From Chloroflexota bacterium (GTDB lineage: Bacteria > Chloroflexota > UBA11872 > UBA12225 > JAJDUF01): DNA of 38,783 nt. Below the pieces are notes generated by a model. The model was not told the DNA's origin. It saw nothing but the letters and a program-made list of their open reading frames with translations, and ran no database searches. Numbering within the stretch: position 1 is the stretch's first letter; each line of letters starts with the position of its first letter. The position numbers were made by a program, and so were the translations under genes. Shown in pieces: positions 23,623-32,700 of the stretch. The stretch spans positions 1 to 38,783 of the forward strand of contig JAJDZR010000297.1 in assembly GCA_022824545.1 (NCBI GenBank), in the 5' to 3' direction.

Positions 23623-25866
23623 ATGCCGTTCCCTGACCCCTTGCATAGTGTGGCCACCCGACAGTGGGAGCACGTCAAAGAGCCGGAAGAGGAAGTGCTG
23701 CTCACCGCCGCGGCCGACGTGCGCGCCAACGGCTCCTTCGGCGAGCGGTGGCTTGTCGTCACCGATCAGCGCGTGGTGGTCCTGCCGGGTACCGGAGCGG
23801 GTGAAGACGGCTATCTGGCTATCCCCCTCGCCGACATCACGGAAGCCACCACGGAGACTCTGGTCGGCGGCGGTCGCCTGGAAGTCCAGCAGCAGGGGCT
23901 GCCGCGCAGTGTGCTCGAATACACCAGCTCGCAGGCGCCGAAGTTTGCCGAGGTCGCTCGCGGCATCCAGCAGCTCGCCAAAGGCCAACCCCTCGCCATC
24001 ACCGATGAGCTGCCCAAGCTACGCTGCGACAAGTGCGGGCGCCTGTTGCCGGAGAAGAACGGGCTATGTCCGAAATGCGTCCACAAGGGCGCCATGGCGC
24101 TGCGACTGGCGGGCTACCTGCGCCCGCACTGGCAGCAGACGGTGCTCTTGGCCACGCTGGCCCTGACCAAGACGGGCGTGCAACTGCTGCCGCCGGTGAT
24201 CCAGAAGACGATCATTGACGGCGTGCTGACGCCGCCGGTGGAGGGTGCCAATACCGGCGGGCACTACGGCGACTTCGGCTTCCTGGTTCTAATGGTCCTC
24301 GCTTTGGTTGGCGCCGGCCTTGCCACCAGCGGCGCCGATGTCGCGGCTGGCTGGTTCGCCGCCTCCTTGAGCACACGCATTACCGCCGCCGTGCGGAGTG
24401 AGTTGTACCGCAGCCTGGAACGACTGTCACTGCTCTTCCACAGCAAGCGCGAAAAGGGCGTGCTCATGTCCGTGGTGACACGCGACACCGATAACCTGAA
24501 CTACTTCCTGATGGACGGGGTACCGTACCTCCTCTCGAACGGGCTGATGCTCATCGGCATCACGCTCATCATGCTGCTCTACAGCTGGCAGCTGACGCTG
24601 ATTATCTTGATCCCGGCGCCGTTCGTAATCATTGGCGGTGCCACCCTCTGGGGGCGACTGCGCCCCTTGTGGGCCAAGGTGTCACAGAGCTGGGCGCTCT
24701 TTTCCGCCCATCTCAGCGAGTCGCTCGCCGGTATCCGGGTGGCGAAAGCCTTCTCTCAGGAGAACGCCGAGATTCGGCGCTTCAGCCGCAAGAACGCCGA
24801 CCTGGCCGACATCACTATTCGTGAGGGGCGCCTCTGGTTCACCGCTTTCGCCGGCCTCAACTTCATCACCAGCTCCGGTGCGTTCCTGGCCTGGCTGGCC
24901 GGCGGTCGCGCCGTCATGGTCGGCGACCTCACGCTCGGGACGCTGGTAGCCTTTATCGGCTACCTCTGGCTGCTCTACGGGCCGCTCCAGTGGTTCAACC
25001 AGATTTACAACTGGATGTCGCGGGCATTGGCCGGGGCCGAGCGCGTCTTCGAGATCGTGGACCAGGAGCCGGAGCCGTATCGCGAGCCGAACGCCATCGC
25101 CCTCCCGCGGATCGAGGGCGCGGTCGAGTTCCGGGACGTGACCTTCGGGTACGATCCCAGCAAGCCGGTGCTCAAGGACATCGCCGTCAGCATACAACCG
25201 GGTGAGATGATCGGCTTGGTGGGCAAGTCGGGTGCCGGGAAATCCACCTTTGCCAACCTCATCTGCCGGTTCTACGAAGCCGACCACGGCGAGATTCTGA
25301 TTGACGGCCATGACGTTCGCGCCCTCCAGCTGGAGTCGCTGCGGAGTCAGATCGGCATGGTGCTTCAGGACCAGTTCCTGTTCAACGGCACCATCGCCGA
25401 CAACATCGGCTATGCCAAGCCGGAGGCCAGTCGTGCCGAGCTGATCGCGGCGGCTCGCGCTGCCAACGCCCACGAGTTCATCGTGGCCAAGCCCGACGGT
25501 TACGATACGCGGGTGGGTGAGAACGGCGGCAACCTCTCCGGTGGTGAGAAACAGCGCATTGCGATTGCGCGCGCCATCCTGCGCGATCCGCGCATTCTCA
25601 TTCTGGACGAGGCCACCTCCAGCGTAGACACCGAAACCGAGCACCAAATCCAGCAGGCGCTGGCCCGGCTGGTACAGGGGCGCACGACCTTTGCCATCGC
25701 GCACCGCCTCTCCACGCTGCGGAATGCCAACCGCCTCATCGTTCTCGACGACGGGAAGCTCGCCGAGGTCGGTACCCACGACGAGCTCCTCGCGAGCGGC
25801 GGCATCTACGCCCGCCTGGTGAAGATGCAGCAGGAGGTATCGAACATTCAGGCCGTCGCGGGTTAG
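23623..25866 (+). CDS. ABC exporter with N-terminal PH-like domain and zinc ribbon
   Basis: 747-residue half-transporter. Residues 1-~120 look like a bacterial PH-like domain (GSFGERWLVVTDQRVVVLPG). A zinc ribbon follows, with C135-x2-C138-x10-C149-x2-C152. Then come about six membrane segments of the ABC exporter type (~165-450), with the usual coupling region (GVLMSVVTRDTDNLNYFLMD). The nucleotide-binding domain has Walker A GKSGAGKST (K540), signature LSGGE (638-642), Walker B ILILDE (D662, E663) and H-loop IAHRLST. It should work as a homodimer in the inner membrane; the exported substrate is unknown. It is paired with a DUF1854 gene 171 bases downstream; this ABC-DUF1854 pair is known elsewhere, where I recall it being named cyanophycin-associated. 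The ATG at 23623 has GAGGAGG 10 bases upstream. Confidence 0.93.
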   Translation: MPFPDPLHSVATRQWEHVKEPEEEVLLTAAADVRANGSFGERWLVVTDQRVVVLPGTGAGEDGYLAIPLADITEATTETLVGGGRLEVQQQGLPRSVLEYTSSQAPKFAEVARGIQQLAKGQPLAITDELPKLRCDKCGRLLPEKNGLCPKCVHKGAMALRLAGYLRPHWQQTVLLATLALTKTGVQLLPPVIQKTIIDGVLTPPVEGANTGGHYGDFGFLVLMVLALVGAGLATSGADVAAGWFAASLSTRITAAVRSELYRSLERLSLLFHSKREKGVLMSVVTRDTDNLNYFLMDGVPYLLSNGLMLIGITLIMLLYSWQLTLIILIPAPFVIIGGATLWGRLRPLWAKVSQSWALFSAHLSESLAGIRVAKAFSQENAEIRRFSRKNADLADITIREGRLWFTAFAGLNFITSSGAFLAWLAGGRAVMVGDLTLGTLVAFIGYLWLLYGPLQWFNQIYNWMSRALAGAERVFEIVDQEPEPYREPNAIALPRIEGAVEFRDVTFGYDPSKPVLKDIAVSIQPGEMIGLVGKSGAGKSTFANLICRFYEADHGEILIDGHDVRALQLESLRSQIGMVLQDQFLFNGTIADNIGYAKPEASRAELIAAARAANAHEFIVAKPDGYDTRVGENGGNLSGGEKQRIAIARAILRDPRILILDEATSSVDTETEHQIQQALARLVQGRTTFAIAHRLSTLRNANRLIVLDDGKLAEVGTHDELLASGGIYARLVKMQQEVSNIQAVAG

Positions 25867-25891
25867 AGCGAGACCATAGGGGGCGTCATGG

Positions 25892-25933
25892 CCCCCACCC
25901 TAACCCTCCCCCGGAGCAAGCTCCAGGGGAGGG
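25892..25933. repeat. Family C hairpin repeat, copy 4
   Basis: CCACCCTAACCCTCCCCCGG, AGCAAGCTCC, then AGGGGAGGGAA. It is the inverted counterpart of 14517-14559. It is followed after ~35 bases by family B copy 6. Confidence 0.8.
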
Positions 25934-25969
25934 AATGGCCGTCCTCCGGCGGGCTGGCCGCTACAATCT

Positions 25970-26007
25970 CGTCCCCCTGCCGCAGCGGGGGGACCATAGG
26001 GGGGCCG
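25970..26007. repeat. Family B hairpin repeat, copy 6
   Basis: CGTCCCCCTGCCGCAGCGGG then GGGACCATAGGGGGGCC. It lies between the ABC exporter and DUF1854 genes, inside a presumed operon. Confidence 0.8.
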
Positions 26008-26037
26008 ACGTCGAGGAGCAACAAGGAAACAAGCACC

Positions 26038-26610
26038 ATGAGCAACACCACAGTTCCAGAGCAAGACCATATGGACGCAGCCGCCCCGGAGCCGTCGGCG
26101 TCGGGCACGTTGGCGGAGGCTGGGGCCGCGAGCGTCGTTGACCCCACACGGGTACAGCTGTTCCGGGGGCCACACGGCATCCTGCGGGCCACGATTGACG
26201 GCGACCGCTCGGTGCTGCGAGCAAAGGTTGTCTGCGCTTTCCCCTTGAGCGACCAACACCGGTACCTGTCCATCCTCGACGGGAAGGGCAAGGAAGCCTG
26301 CCTGATCGAGTCCGTGGACCGGCTGGACGCCGCGTCGCAGCGGCTGGTCGCCGAGGAGCTGGCGCGGTACTACCGAGTCAGCGCTATCAGCCACATTCAC
26401 CGCGTGCGCCAGGAGTACCGCACGTTTTACTGGGACGTGCGGACGGAGCGCGGGGGACGCGACTTCGTCGTCAAGTGGGGTCCCGATACGGTGCTCTGGC
26501 TCACGCCCAAGACGGTCCAGCTCGAGGACGTGGACGGGAACCGCTTCATCATCCCCGACATTGACGAACTGGACCCGCGCAGCCGCAAGTTCGTCGCGCT
26601 GATCGAGTAG
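26038..26610 (+). CDS. DUF1854 family protein
   Basis: 190 residues. The Ala/Pro/Glu-rich first ~38 residues look disordered, then a compact beta-rich domain follows. Conserved-looking blocks are VQLFRGPHGILRATIDGD, RVVCAFPLSDQHRYLSILD-type strands (here AKVVCAFPLSDQHRYLSI), ISHIHRVRQEYRTFYWDV and the terminal FIIPDIDELDPRSRKFVALI, which is typical of DUF1854. The family is usually found next to an ABC exporter of the kind just upstream and probably regulates or assists it; its biochemical role is not known to me. The ATG at 26038 has AAGGAA 9 bases upstream. Family B and C repeats lie between it and the exporter. Confidence 0.85.
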   Translation: MSNTTVPEQDHMDAAAPEPSASGTLAEAGAASVVDPTRVQLFRGPHGILRATIDGDRSVLRAKVVCAFPLSDQHRYLSILDGKGKEACLIESVDRLDAASQRLVAEELARYYRVSAISHIHRVRQEYRTFYWDVRTERGGRDFVVKWGPDTVLWLTPKTVQLEDVDGNRFIIPDIDELDPRSRKFVALIE

Positions 26611-26620
26611 GGTGCTGCCT

Positions 26621-26669
26621 GCCTCACCCCCCGGCCCCCTCTCCATCGCCGAACGATAGAGAGGGGGAG
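26621..26669. repeat. Family D hairpin repeat, copy 2
   Basis: Same sequence type as 21595-21640, CTCACCCCCCGGCCCCCTCT then CCATCGCCGAACGATAGAGA and GGGGGAG. It begins 10 bases after the DUF1854 stop. Confidence 0.75.
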
Positions 26670-26728
26670 TCGGCCACCCGTCGTTCCTGGCGTCTCGCCC
26701 GTCACTGCTCTGAAAATGGCCCTCCATC

Positions 26729-26755
26729 CGTCATTGCGGCGGAAGCCGCAATCCA
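26729..26755. repeat. REP-like hairpin, variant stem (family F copy 1)
   Basis: CGTCATT and AATCCA ends as in the other F copies, but with stem GCGGC / GCCGC. The altered stem keeps perfect pairing. Confidence 0.75.
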
Positions 26756-26774
26756 GCCCTCGTCCGTCCCAACT

Positions 26775-26801
26775 CGTCATTCCCGCGAACGCGGGAATCC
26801 A
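26775..26801. repeat. REP-like hairpin (family F copy 2), left flank of the transferred gene
   Basis: 27 bases, CGTCATTCCCGC-GAAC-GCGGGAATCCA. The inverted counterpart at 27548-27574 differs at one base. The two bracket the AT-richer gene. Confidence 0.85.
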
Positions 26802-26873
26802 CCGGCAGGGCAGCATCCTATGGCGCCCGGCTTGTTACCATTTACTGGCCGCCTGCGGCGAGGAGCGCCGATC

Positions 26874-27509
26874 ATGTCCGACATCCGGGAAATCATCCAA
26901 GAGCAACAAGATGCTATAAAAGCACATGGTCTCTGCGATTGGTTCGAGAAATATCCTTGGCTAACCGGCTCTATCGGCGATATACATGCTCCGGTATGGT
27001 TTCTTGCGGAAAATCCGAGCCTATCCCAACTCGATAAGCAGGCTATGAAGCCCGATCTCAATGAAAACCTGCAATGGAATGCAAGCGAAGGGGACCATTT
27101 GCTGAGGGAGGCGATTACGGAGGCAGGGCTAAAAGCGGGAGACCCAAAGAAGGACGAAGGATGGACATGTTACATATCCAATGTAGATAAGGGGCCAGAC
27201 ATTGCAGGTAAACGAAGAAGGGACACGATATTCCTGAAATGTAGAGCGGCAATGTGGATTCCAGTCTTGCAAAAGCAAGTTGATTTGGGATCACCTAAGA
27301 TCCTCGTCACTCTCGGCAATAATGCCGATGAAATCCTCCGGCATATGAGAAGACTAGGACTGCGTGCTCCCGGATCAGAAAAGATTCATCACTACTCATA
27401 TATTATGATGAGGCCGGAGAGTGGTGGAAAGAGGCGTCCCCGAGGACATCCTGAGAGGATAAAAGAATTCAAGGATAGCATTGCAGACATCGCCAAAAGG
27501 TGCGTTTGA
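26874..27509 (+). CDS. Uracil-DNA-glycosylase-superfamily-like protein
   Basis: 211 residues, not a confident family match. Several blocks in order resemble the uracil-DNA glycosylase fold: a first strand ending in an Asn/Pro loop (VWFLAENPSLSQ, 41-52), a middle strand, CYISNVDKGPD (99-109), in place of the TNxxKCRP motif, ILVTLGNNADEIL (143-155) like the LGxxA strand, and a terminal IHHYSYI (171-177) near the usual HPS position. The active-site acid of classic enzymes is not evident, so it may be an inactive or divergent member. Base composition and codon use are clearly more AT-rich than in all its neighbours, and inverted REP-like hairpins flank it. AGGAG lies 8 bases before the ATG. Likely acquired by transfer. 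Confidence 0.6.
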   Translation: MSDIREIIQEQQDAIKAHGLCDWFEKYPWLTGSIGDIHAPVWFLAENPSLSQLDKQAMKPDLNENLQWNASEGDHLLREAITEAGLKAGDPKKDEGWTCYISNVDKGPDIAGKRRRDTIFLKCRAAMWIPVLQKQVDLGSPKILVTLGNNADEILRHMRRLGLRAPGSEKIHHYSYIMMRPESGGKRRPRGHPERIKEFKDSIADIAKRCV

Positions 27510-27547
27510 AGAGTCACTTAGTGGCTCTGGCCTACGCTTAACCCTCT

Positions 27548-27574
27548 TGGATTCCCGCTTTCGCGGGAATGACG
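27548..27574. repeat. REP-like hairpin (family F copy 3), right flank of the transferred gene
   Basis: TGGATTCCCGCTTTCGCGGGAATGACG, the inverted near-identical copy of 26775-26801. It begins 38 bases after the stop codon. Confidence 0.85.
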
Positions 27575-27609
27575 ACTCCTCAGTTGCCCTGGACCGTCGC
27601 CGCATAGAC

Positions 27610-27645
27610 CCCCTTCCCTCCAGGGAAGGGGCCGGGGGTTAGGTC
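27610..27645. repeat. Family E palindrome, single copy
   Basis: CCCCTTCCCTCCAGGGAAGG followed by GGCCGGGGGTTAGGTCC. It abuts the stop of the isomerase gene. The same half-unit recurs at 28888-28925 and inverted at 37862-37900. Confidence 0.8.
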
Positions 27646-27648
27646 CAA

Positions 27649-28752
27649 TCACGCCCCCTCCAGCTCCGCTTTAAGCCACTCCAGCGTCGGCACCGGCGTG
27701 GGATCAACGCCATTGAGCAGCGCCAGGTAGTACGAGGTCCAGTCGCCGATATGGACGGCGGTGAGCACCTCGGCGAGCCGATTGGGTCCGGTGACGGTGA
27801 CGACCTCACATGGGACCGACCGCTCGGCGAGGATGCGGCGCGTGATGGCCGCGCGGCGGCGGATGGCCGGCGGATAGCGGTCGGATTCCAGGGAGACCAC
27901 CGTGAGCGGCGCGGTGTCGGCGGCCGGCAACTGGTAGCCCTCGACCGCGTTGTGGTTAAGTTCGGGCAACTCCTCGTGGAACGCCCACTGCTTGGCGTTC
28001 TCGTTGCACTGGGCCTTCCAGCGGCGGGCCACCTCCGCGAGCCACCCCGCTCCGTACACAATCGGGACGCGCTGCCGCAGCCGCCGCGCCAACTGTTTGG
28101 CGCGGTTCGTCGCTGCCGGCCGCTGCGGCGCGTACTCGGCACCGACCGCACGAACGGAGTCGAGAGCGGCTGGCAAGTCCTTCTCGGCCTCGGGCACCCA
28201 GCCGATGGTGTGCAGGACCGCCAGCACCGCCGTAAACGAGTAGCCCAGTGCCGCCCGTGGCTGCGCCGGCCGCGTCGGGTCCGCACCACCTTGACCGTCG
28301 GCCGGCAAGGGGCAGGTGTACTCGATGAGCGGGATACCCGCCCGTTGCGCCCGGTCGGCCAGCTGCCCCCCGGTGGTAATCGCGATCAGCTTGGCCCCGC
28401 GCCGCTCGGCCGCGGCAAAGGCTGACAGGCTCTCGGCCGTGTTGCCGGAGTGCGAGCAGGCGATGACCAGCGTCTGCGGACCGACGTAAGCGGGCGGCTC
28501 ATAGCCACGCACGACCTGGAGCGGCGCCGGAAGCCGGTCGAGATAGAGGCCGCGCACCAAGTCGGCGCCAATCGCCGAGCCGCCCATGCCCAACACGACG
28601 ACCTGGACCGGCTGCCGATAGGCTGCGGGTAAGTGCAGCGCCGCCCGTGCCGTGTCCCAGGCGGCGGCACAATGGTCCGGCAGCGCCGCAATGAGGCGGC
28701 CCATCTGCTGGGGGTCAATGGTCGCGTAGGTCCCCGGATCGTCGAGATTCAC
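27649..28752 (-). CDS. Bifunctional phosphoglucose/phosphomannose isomerase
   Basis: 367-residue cytoplasmic SIS-domain enzyme that interconverts fructose-6-phosphate with glucose-6-phosphate and mannose-6-phosphate, linking glycolysis with GDP-mannose and cell-wall sugar supply. The first SIS domain has GMGGSAIGADL (~55-65) and SHSGNTAESLSA (100-111), which binds the phosphate. The second half has CNENAKQWAFHEELPELNHN, carrying the catalytic Glu and His, as in the archaeal/bacterial PGI/PMI family. Length is slightly above the usual ~320-350. It starts with GTG at 28752, with AAGGAG 9 bases upstream. It is a lone minus-strand gene, divergent from rnc across composite repeats. Confidence 0.93.
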   Translation of the reverse strand: MNLDDPGTYATIDPQQMGRLIAALPDHCAAAWDTARAALHLPAAYRQPVQVVVLGMGGSAIGADLVRGLYLDRLPAPLQVVRGYEPPAYVGPQTLVIACSHSGNTAESLSAFAAAERRGAKLIAITTGGQLADRAQRAGIPLIEYTCPLPADGQGGADPTRPAQPRAALGYSFTAVLAVLHTIGWVPEAEKDLPAALDSVRAVGAEYAPQRPAATNRAKQLARRLRQRVPIVYGAGWLAEVARRWKAQCNENAKQWAFHEELPELNHNAVEGYQLPAADTAPLTVVSLESDRYPPAIRRRAAITRRILAERSVPCEVVTVTGPNRLAEVLTAVHIGDWTSYYLALLNGVDPTPVPTLEWLKAELEGA

Positions 28753-28800
28753 CCGTGCTCGCTCCTTGTTCCGACAAGGGTAATTTTTGTGTGGATCATA

Positions 28801-28925
28801 CCTACCCCCAACCCCCTCCCTAAAGGGGAGGGGCTAAAGGCCATCGCGCCGACCGCTTGCCCCGCAGGGAAGGCGCTGCTGCGCTGACTCCCCTTCCCTG
28901 GAGGGAAGGGGCCGGGGGTTAGGTC
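28801..28925. repeat. Composite family E element, copy 1
   Basis: Left palindrome CCTACCCCCAACCCCCTCCC-TAAA-GGGGAGGGG, a ~50-base spacer, then right palindrome CTCCCCTTCCCTGGAGGGAA with the GGCCGGGGGTTAGGT tail. The same two-part order, inverted, is at 37862-37953. The spacer differs between the copies. Confidence 0.8.
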
Positions 28926-28972
28926 CCTCTCCCGAAATCCCTTCGGGGGCGCTCGATACTATCACGCTTCGT

Positions 28973-28978
28973 TATAAT
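28973..28978 (+). promoter_or_regulatory. -10 element giving a near-leaderless rnc transcript
   Basis: A consensus TATAAT ends 10 bases before the rnc ATG (28989). Normal spacing puts the transcription start at about 28985, leaving a leader of only ~4 bases and no ribosome site, which fits leaderless initiation. No clear -35 box is present. Confidence 0.5.
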
Positions 28979-28988
28979 CGGGCGATTG

Positions 28989-29714
28989 ATGAGTGAAGAC
29001 ATCGCGCGGCTCGCTTGCGCCCTCACCGTGCCCCAACTGGACCGCGACCTCTTGCAGGTGGCTCTGACCCATCGTTCGAGCCTGAACGAGGACCCGACCG
29101 TCACCGCAACGAACGAGCGACTGGAGTTCCTGGGTGATGCGGTCATCGAGTTGGCAGTGAGCGACCACTTGTACCGCACGTACCCGGAGCGCGCCGAGGG
29201 CCAGATGACGACGCTGCGCGCGGCCGTGGTGCGCGCGACCGCGTTGGCCGGCTTAGCCCACAGTCTGCACCTTGGAGACTATCTTCGGATCAGCAAAGGG
29301 GAAGCTGCCGCCGGAGGGCGCTCTCGGCCGAGTTTGTTGGCCGCCGCGCTGGAGGCGATTATCGGCGCCGTATACCTGGACCTCGGCTGGGATACTGCGC
29401 GGTCACTCGTAGATCGCCTGCTCGTCCCGGAGTTGAAGCGGGTACTGGCCGCCGATACCGAGGCGCCCGGCAAAGACTCGAAATCGCGCTTGCAGGAGCT
29501 GGCCCAAGCGGCGCGCGGGCTGCTACCAACCTATCAGGTGGTAAATGCCCTTGGGCCGGACCACGCCAAGGAGTTCGAGGTCGAGGTCCGCATCGGCGCC
29601 GAGGTAGCGATGCGGGGCACGGGGCCAAGCAAGCAGCGCGCCGAGCAAGCGGCGGCCCGGCACACCCTCGAAAAATGGCAGCCGCTGGCGGACCAGACCC
29701 ACCGCGATGAATAG
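28989..29714 (+). CDS. rnc: Ribonuclease III
   Basis: 241-residue double-strand-specific endoribonuclease that processes rRNA precursors and other structured RNA. The signature NERLEFLGDAVIELAVSDHL is present, with the catalytic acids in that segment and the later EAIIGAVYLDLGW helix. The C-terminal dsRNA-binding domain starts near residue 160 (DSKSRLQELAQA) and ends with GPSKQRAEQAAARHTLEKW. Length fits the family. The ATG at 28989 follows a TATAAT after only 10 bases and has no Shine-Dalgarno site. It overlaps smc by 8 bases, so the two are translationally coupled; rnc-smc adjacency is common in bacteria. Confidence 0.97.
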   Translation: MSEDIARLACALTVPQLDRDLLQVALTHRSSLNEDPTVTATNERLEFLGDAVIELAVSDHLYRTYPERAEGQMTTLRAAVVRATALAGLAHSLHLGDYLRISKGEAAAGGRSRPSLLAAALEAIIGAVYLDLGWDTARSLVDRLLVPELKRVLAADTEAPGKDSKSRLQELAQAARGLLPTYQVVNALGPDHAKEFEVEVRIGAEVAMRGTGPSKQRAEQAAARHTLEKWQPLADQTHRDE

Positions 29715-32700
29715 CGTGCGACTACAATCCCTCACCATTCAGGGCTTCAAGAGCTTTGCCACGCGCACGCTCTTGGAGTTTGCGCCCGGTGTGACAGCCA
29801 TTGTAGGCCCCAACGGGTCCGGCAAGAGCAACGTGGCCGACGCCATTCGCTGGGTGCTGGGCAGCCAAAGCCCGCGCGCCCTGCGTATCGCCAGCGCCGA
29901 GGACGTGGTGTTCGCCAGCGGCAACGGCCGCGCTCCCGCTGGACTGGCCGATGTGCAGCTCACGCTCAACAACGAGGATACCTGGCTGCCGGTCGCCTTC
30001 CGCGAGGTCGTCGTCGGCCGCCGCGCCTTCCGCTCCGGCGAGAGCGAATACATCCTGAACAAAAGCCGCGTGCGGCTCCGCGACCTCCTTGAGCTACTGG
30101 CGCATGGCGGCCTCGGCCCGGATGGCCACGCCTTGGTGGCGCAAGGCTTGGCCGATCAAGCACTTAGTCTGAAGCCGGCGCAGCGCCGCGAGTTGTTCGA
30201 GGGCGCCTCGGGCGTGCGCCAATACCGCCTGCAACGTGCCGAAGCCGAGCACAAGATTGCCGAGGCCCGGCGCAACGCGGCTCGCGTCGCCGACCTCGTC
30301 GCCGAGCTAAAGCCACGGGTCGCGGCGCTGCGCCGCCAAGCGCGGCGGACCGAGCAGGAAGCACGCCTGCGCGAGCAGTGGCAAGCGACGCTCGGCGAGT
30401 GGCTCACCCACGAGCTGTGGGAGGTCGAACGGCTGCTTACCGACCTCACGGCCGCCGTCACCGCCGCGCAGGAGGCGCAGGCGGCCGCAGATGAGACGGT
30501 AGCGCAAGCAACGCAGCGCATGGCCGCCGCGCGCGATACGGCGCTGGCGCTACGGGATGCCGGGCAGCGGGCTGCCCACGCCGACCGGGCACGGCACGCG
30601 CAGCAGGCGGTCATCCGGCACGAGCGCGACGTCGTCGCCGCCGAAGCGCGGCAAGAAGCGGCGCAACGCGAGGCGGCTACCCGGCAGCAAGCCGCCGCGG
30701 CGGCCGCCAGCCGCGCGGCGAGTGCCGAGCAGTCGCTCCCCGGGCTGCGGACGGCAGCAGCAGCAGCGCAGGAGCAAGCCGAGCGGCAGCAGGCGCAATT
30801 AGCCACGCTCACTACCCAAACCGCGGCGGCCGAAACGGCCGAACGGGACGCCGCGTTGGCAGTAGAGCGCGCGCAGGCCGCCGAAGCGGCGGCGCGCCAG
30901 CGGCGGGCGCAAGCGGCAGAAGGACTCCGCGGCGTTGCCCGCCGCCGCGCCGGGATTGCCAAGGACGAGCACGACGCTCAGACCGAGCTGGCGCGCATTG
31001 CCGAGGCGCTGACCGCGCACGGTCGGTGCCGGCAGGAGGCGCAACAGGACCGCGACAAGGCGGCAACGGCACTGCACGCCTGTCGCGGTCGCCTCGCCGA
31101 GACAACCGGCCAGCGGCGGGCGGCACAGGAGGCCGTGACACAGGCAGAGCGCGAGCTACAGCACGCCGACCGCGCGCTGGCGACCGCACGCACGCGCCTC
31201 AACGTCCTGACCACCGTCGCTGCCGAGGGGGCTGCTGTGCCTGCCGAGAGTGGCGGTGGCTCGGACGCGCCAGCGCTCGTCGAGCGGCTGCACGTTCCGG
31301 CGGCCCTGGAGGTTGCCGTCGCAGCAACGCTGGGCGCCGCCCTGCGCTGGCGGCTGGTGGAGGACCTGGCGACCGCCGGCCGACTGGCAACGGACCTCGC
31401 CACGCGCGGCGGACCGCGGACCACGTTCGTAGCCAAGCGCCGGCCGGCCCAGGAGCAATGGGCCGCCGCCGAGCGCCCGTCACTGACCGGGGGGCGCTGG
31501 CTCGACGGGCTGATTCGGTGCGAGCCGGAAGCAGCACCGGCCCTCGCTGGCGTGCTCGGTCGGACCTACCTGGTGCAGAGCCTGGACCGAGCGCTCGACT
31601 TGGTGCGGCAAGCTCCCCCGGAGGCCGGCATTCGGTTCGTCACCGAGCGCGGTGAGCTTGTGGAGACGCCGGGGACTATTACAGCCGGCAGTGCAGCGCC
31701 CGCCGAAGTGGCCGTGCTCACCCGCGAGCGGCAGGTCCGCGAATGTGACGCTGCGGTAGCGCGCCTGACAGACGAGCACCAAGCACGGCTGGCGGTCGTG
31801 GAGGAACGCCGCGCCGCACTCACGGCCATCGCGCAGACGGAGCGGACTCAGCGGCTCGACCTGCGCCAGGCACAACGACAACAAGACCGGGCCGACGCGC
31901 AGCTGCGGAAGGCCGAGCAGGCTCAGGAGCGCCTCAAGCGCGACCGACAGTGGTGGGGGAGCCTGGCAGAGCGAACCGCACGCAGCCGGGCGGAATGCGA
32001 GACGGACGAGGCCGAGTACACGGCGGCCAAGCGAGAGGCCGGGCACGCCCTCGCCGCCGCGCAGGAGCGGACGGCCGCCCGGGCCAGGCGAGACCGGCAG
32101 GCAAAGGAGGCGCTGCGCCAGCTACAGGCCGGCAAAGCGACCGTGCAGACGGAGGCTGCCGTGGCCCGGCAGGCCGCGCAGACGGCGGCAGCGCAAGTGG
32201 CGGCCGCCACCCGCAGCGCGTCCCGCGCCGCGCAAGACGCTACCGCCGAACGCGAGCGCGCCGCCCGCGCCGCAGCCGCCGCGCAAGCGCAAACGGTTGA
32301 CCGGCACCGCGCGGCGCTCGCCGCGGCCGAGACGGAGCTGGTAGCCGCCGAGCAGGCCTTGCGCGAGCACCAGCACGCCGCCAGCGCAGCCGAGCGAACG
32401 CTCCAAGAGGCGGCGGATGCGCTCTCGGCGGCCCGCGCCCGCGCCACCACGCTCGCCAGCCGCGGTGAGGCGGCGGAGACGCGCTTGCAGGCACTAGCGG
32501 AGCGGCAGGCGGTGCTCCGGGAGCAAGCTGCGCGCGATCTGGGCGCCGTGCCGACGGAGCTGGCGCCGGCCCGCTCATCGCCAACGCAGCTACGCGAGCA
32601 AGCCGACCGGCTGCGGCGGCGCTTGCACAACCTCGGCCCGATCAATCAGCTGGCGGTCGAGGAGCATGCGGCGCTGGCCGCCCGCTTGGAGCATCTGACG

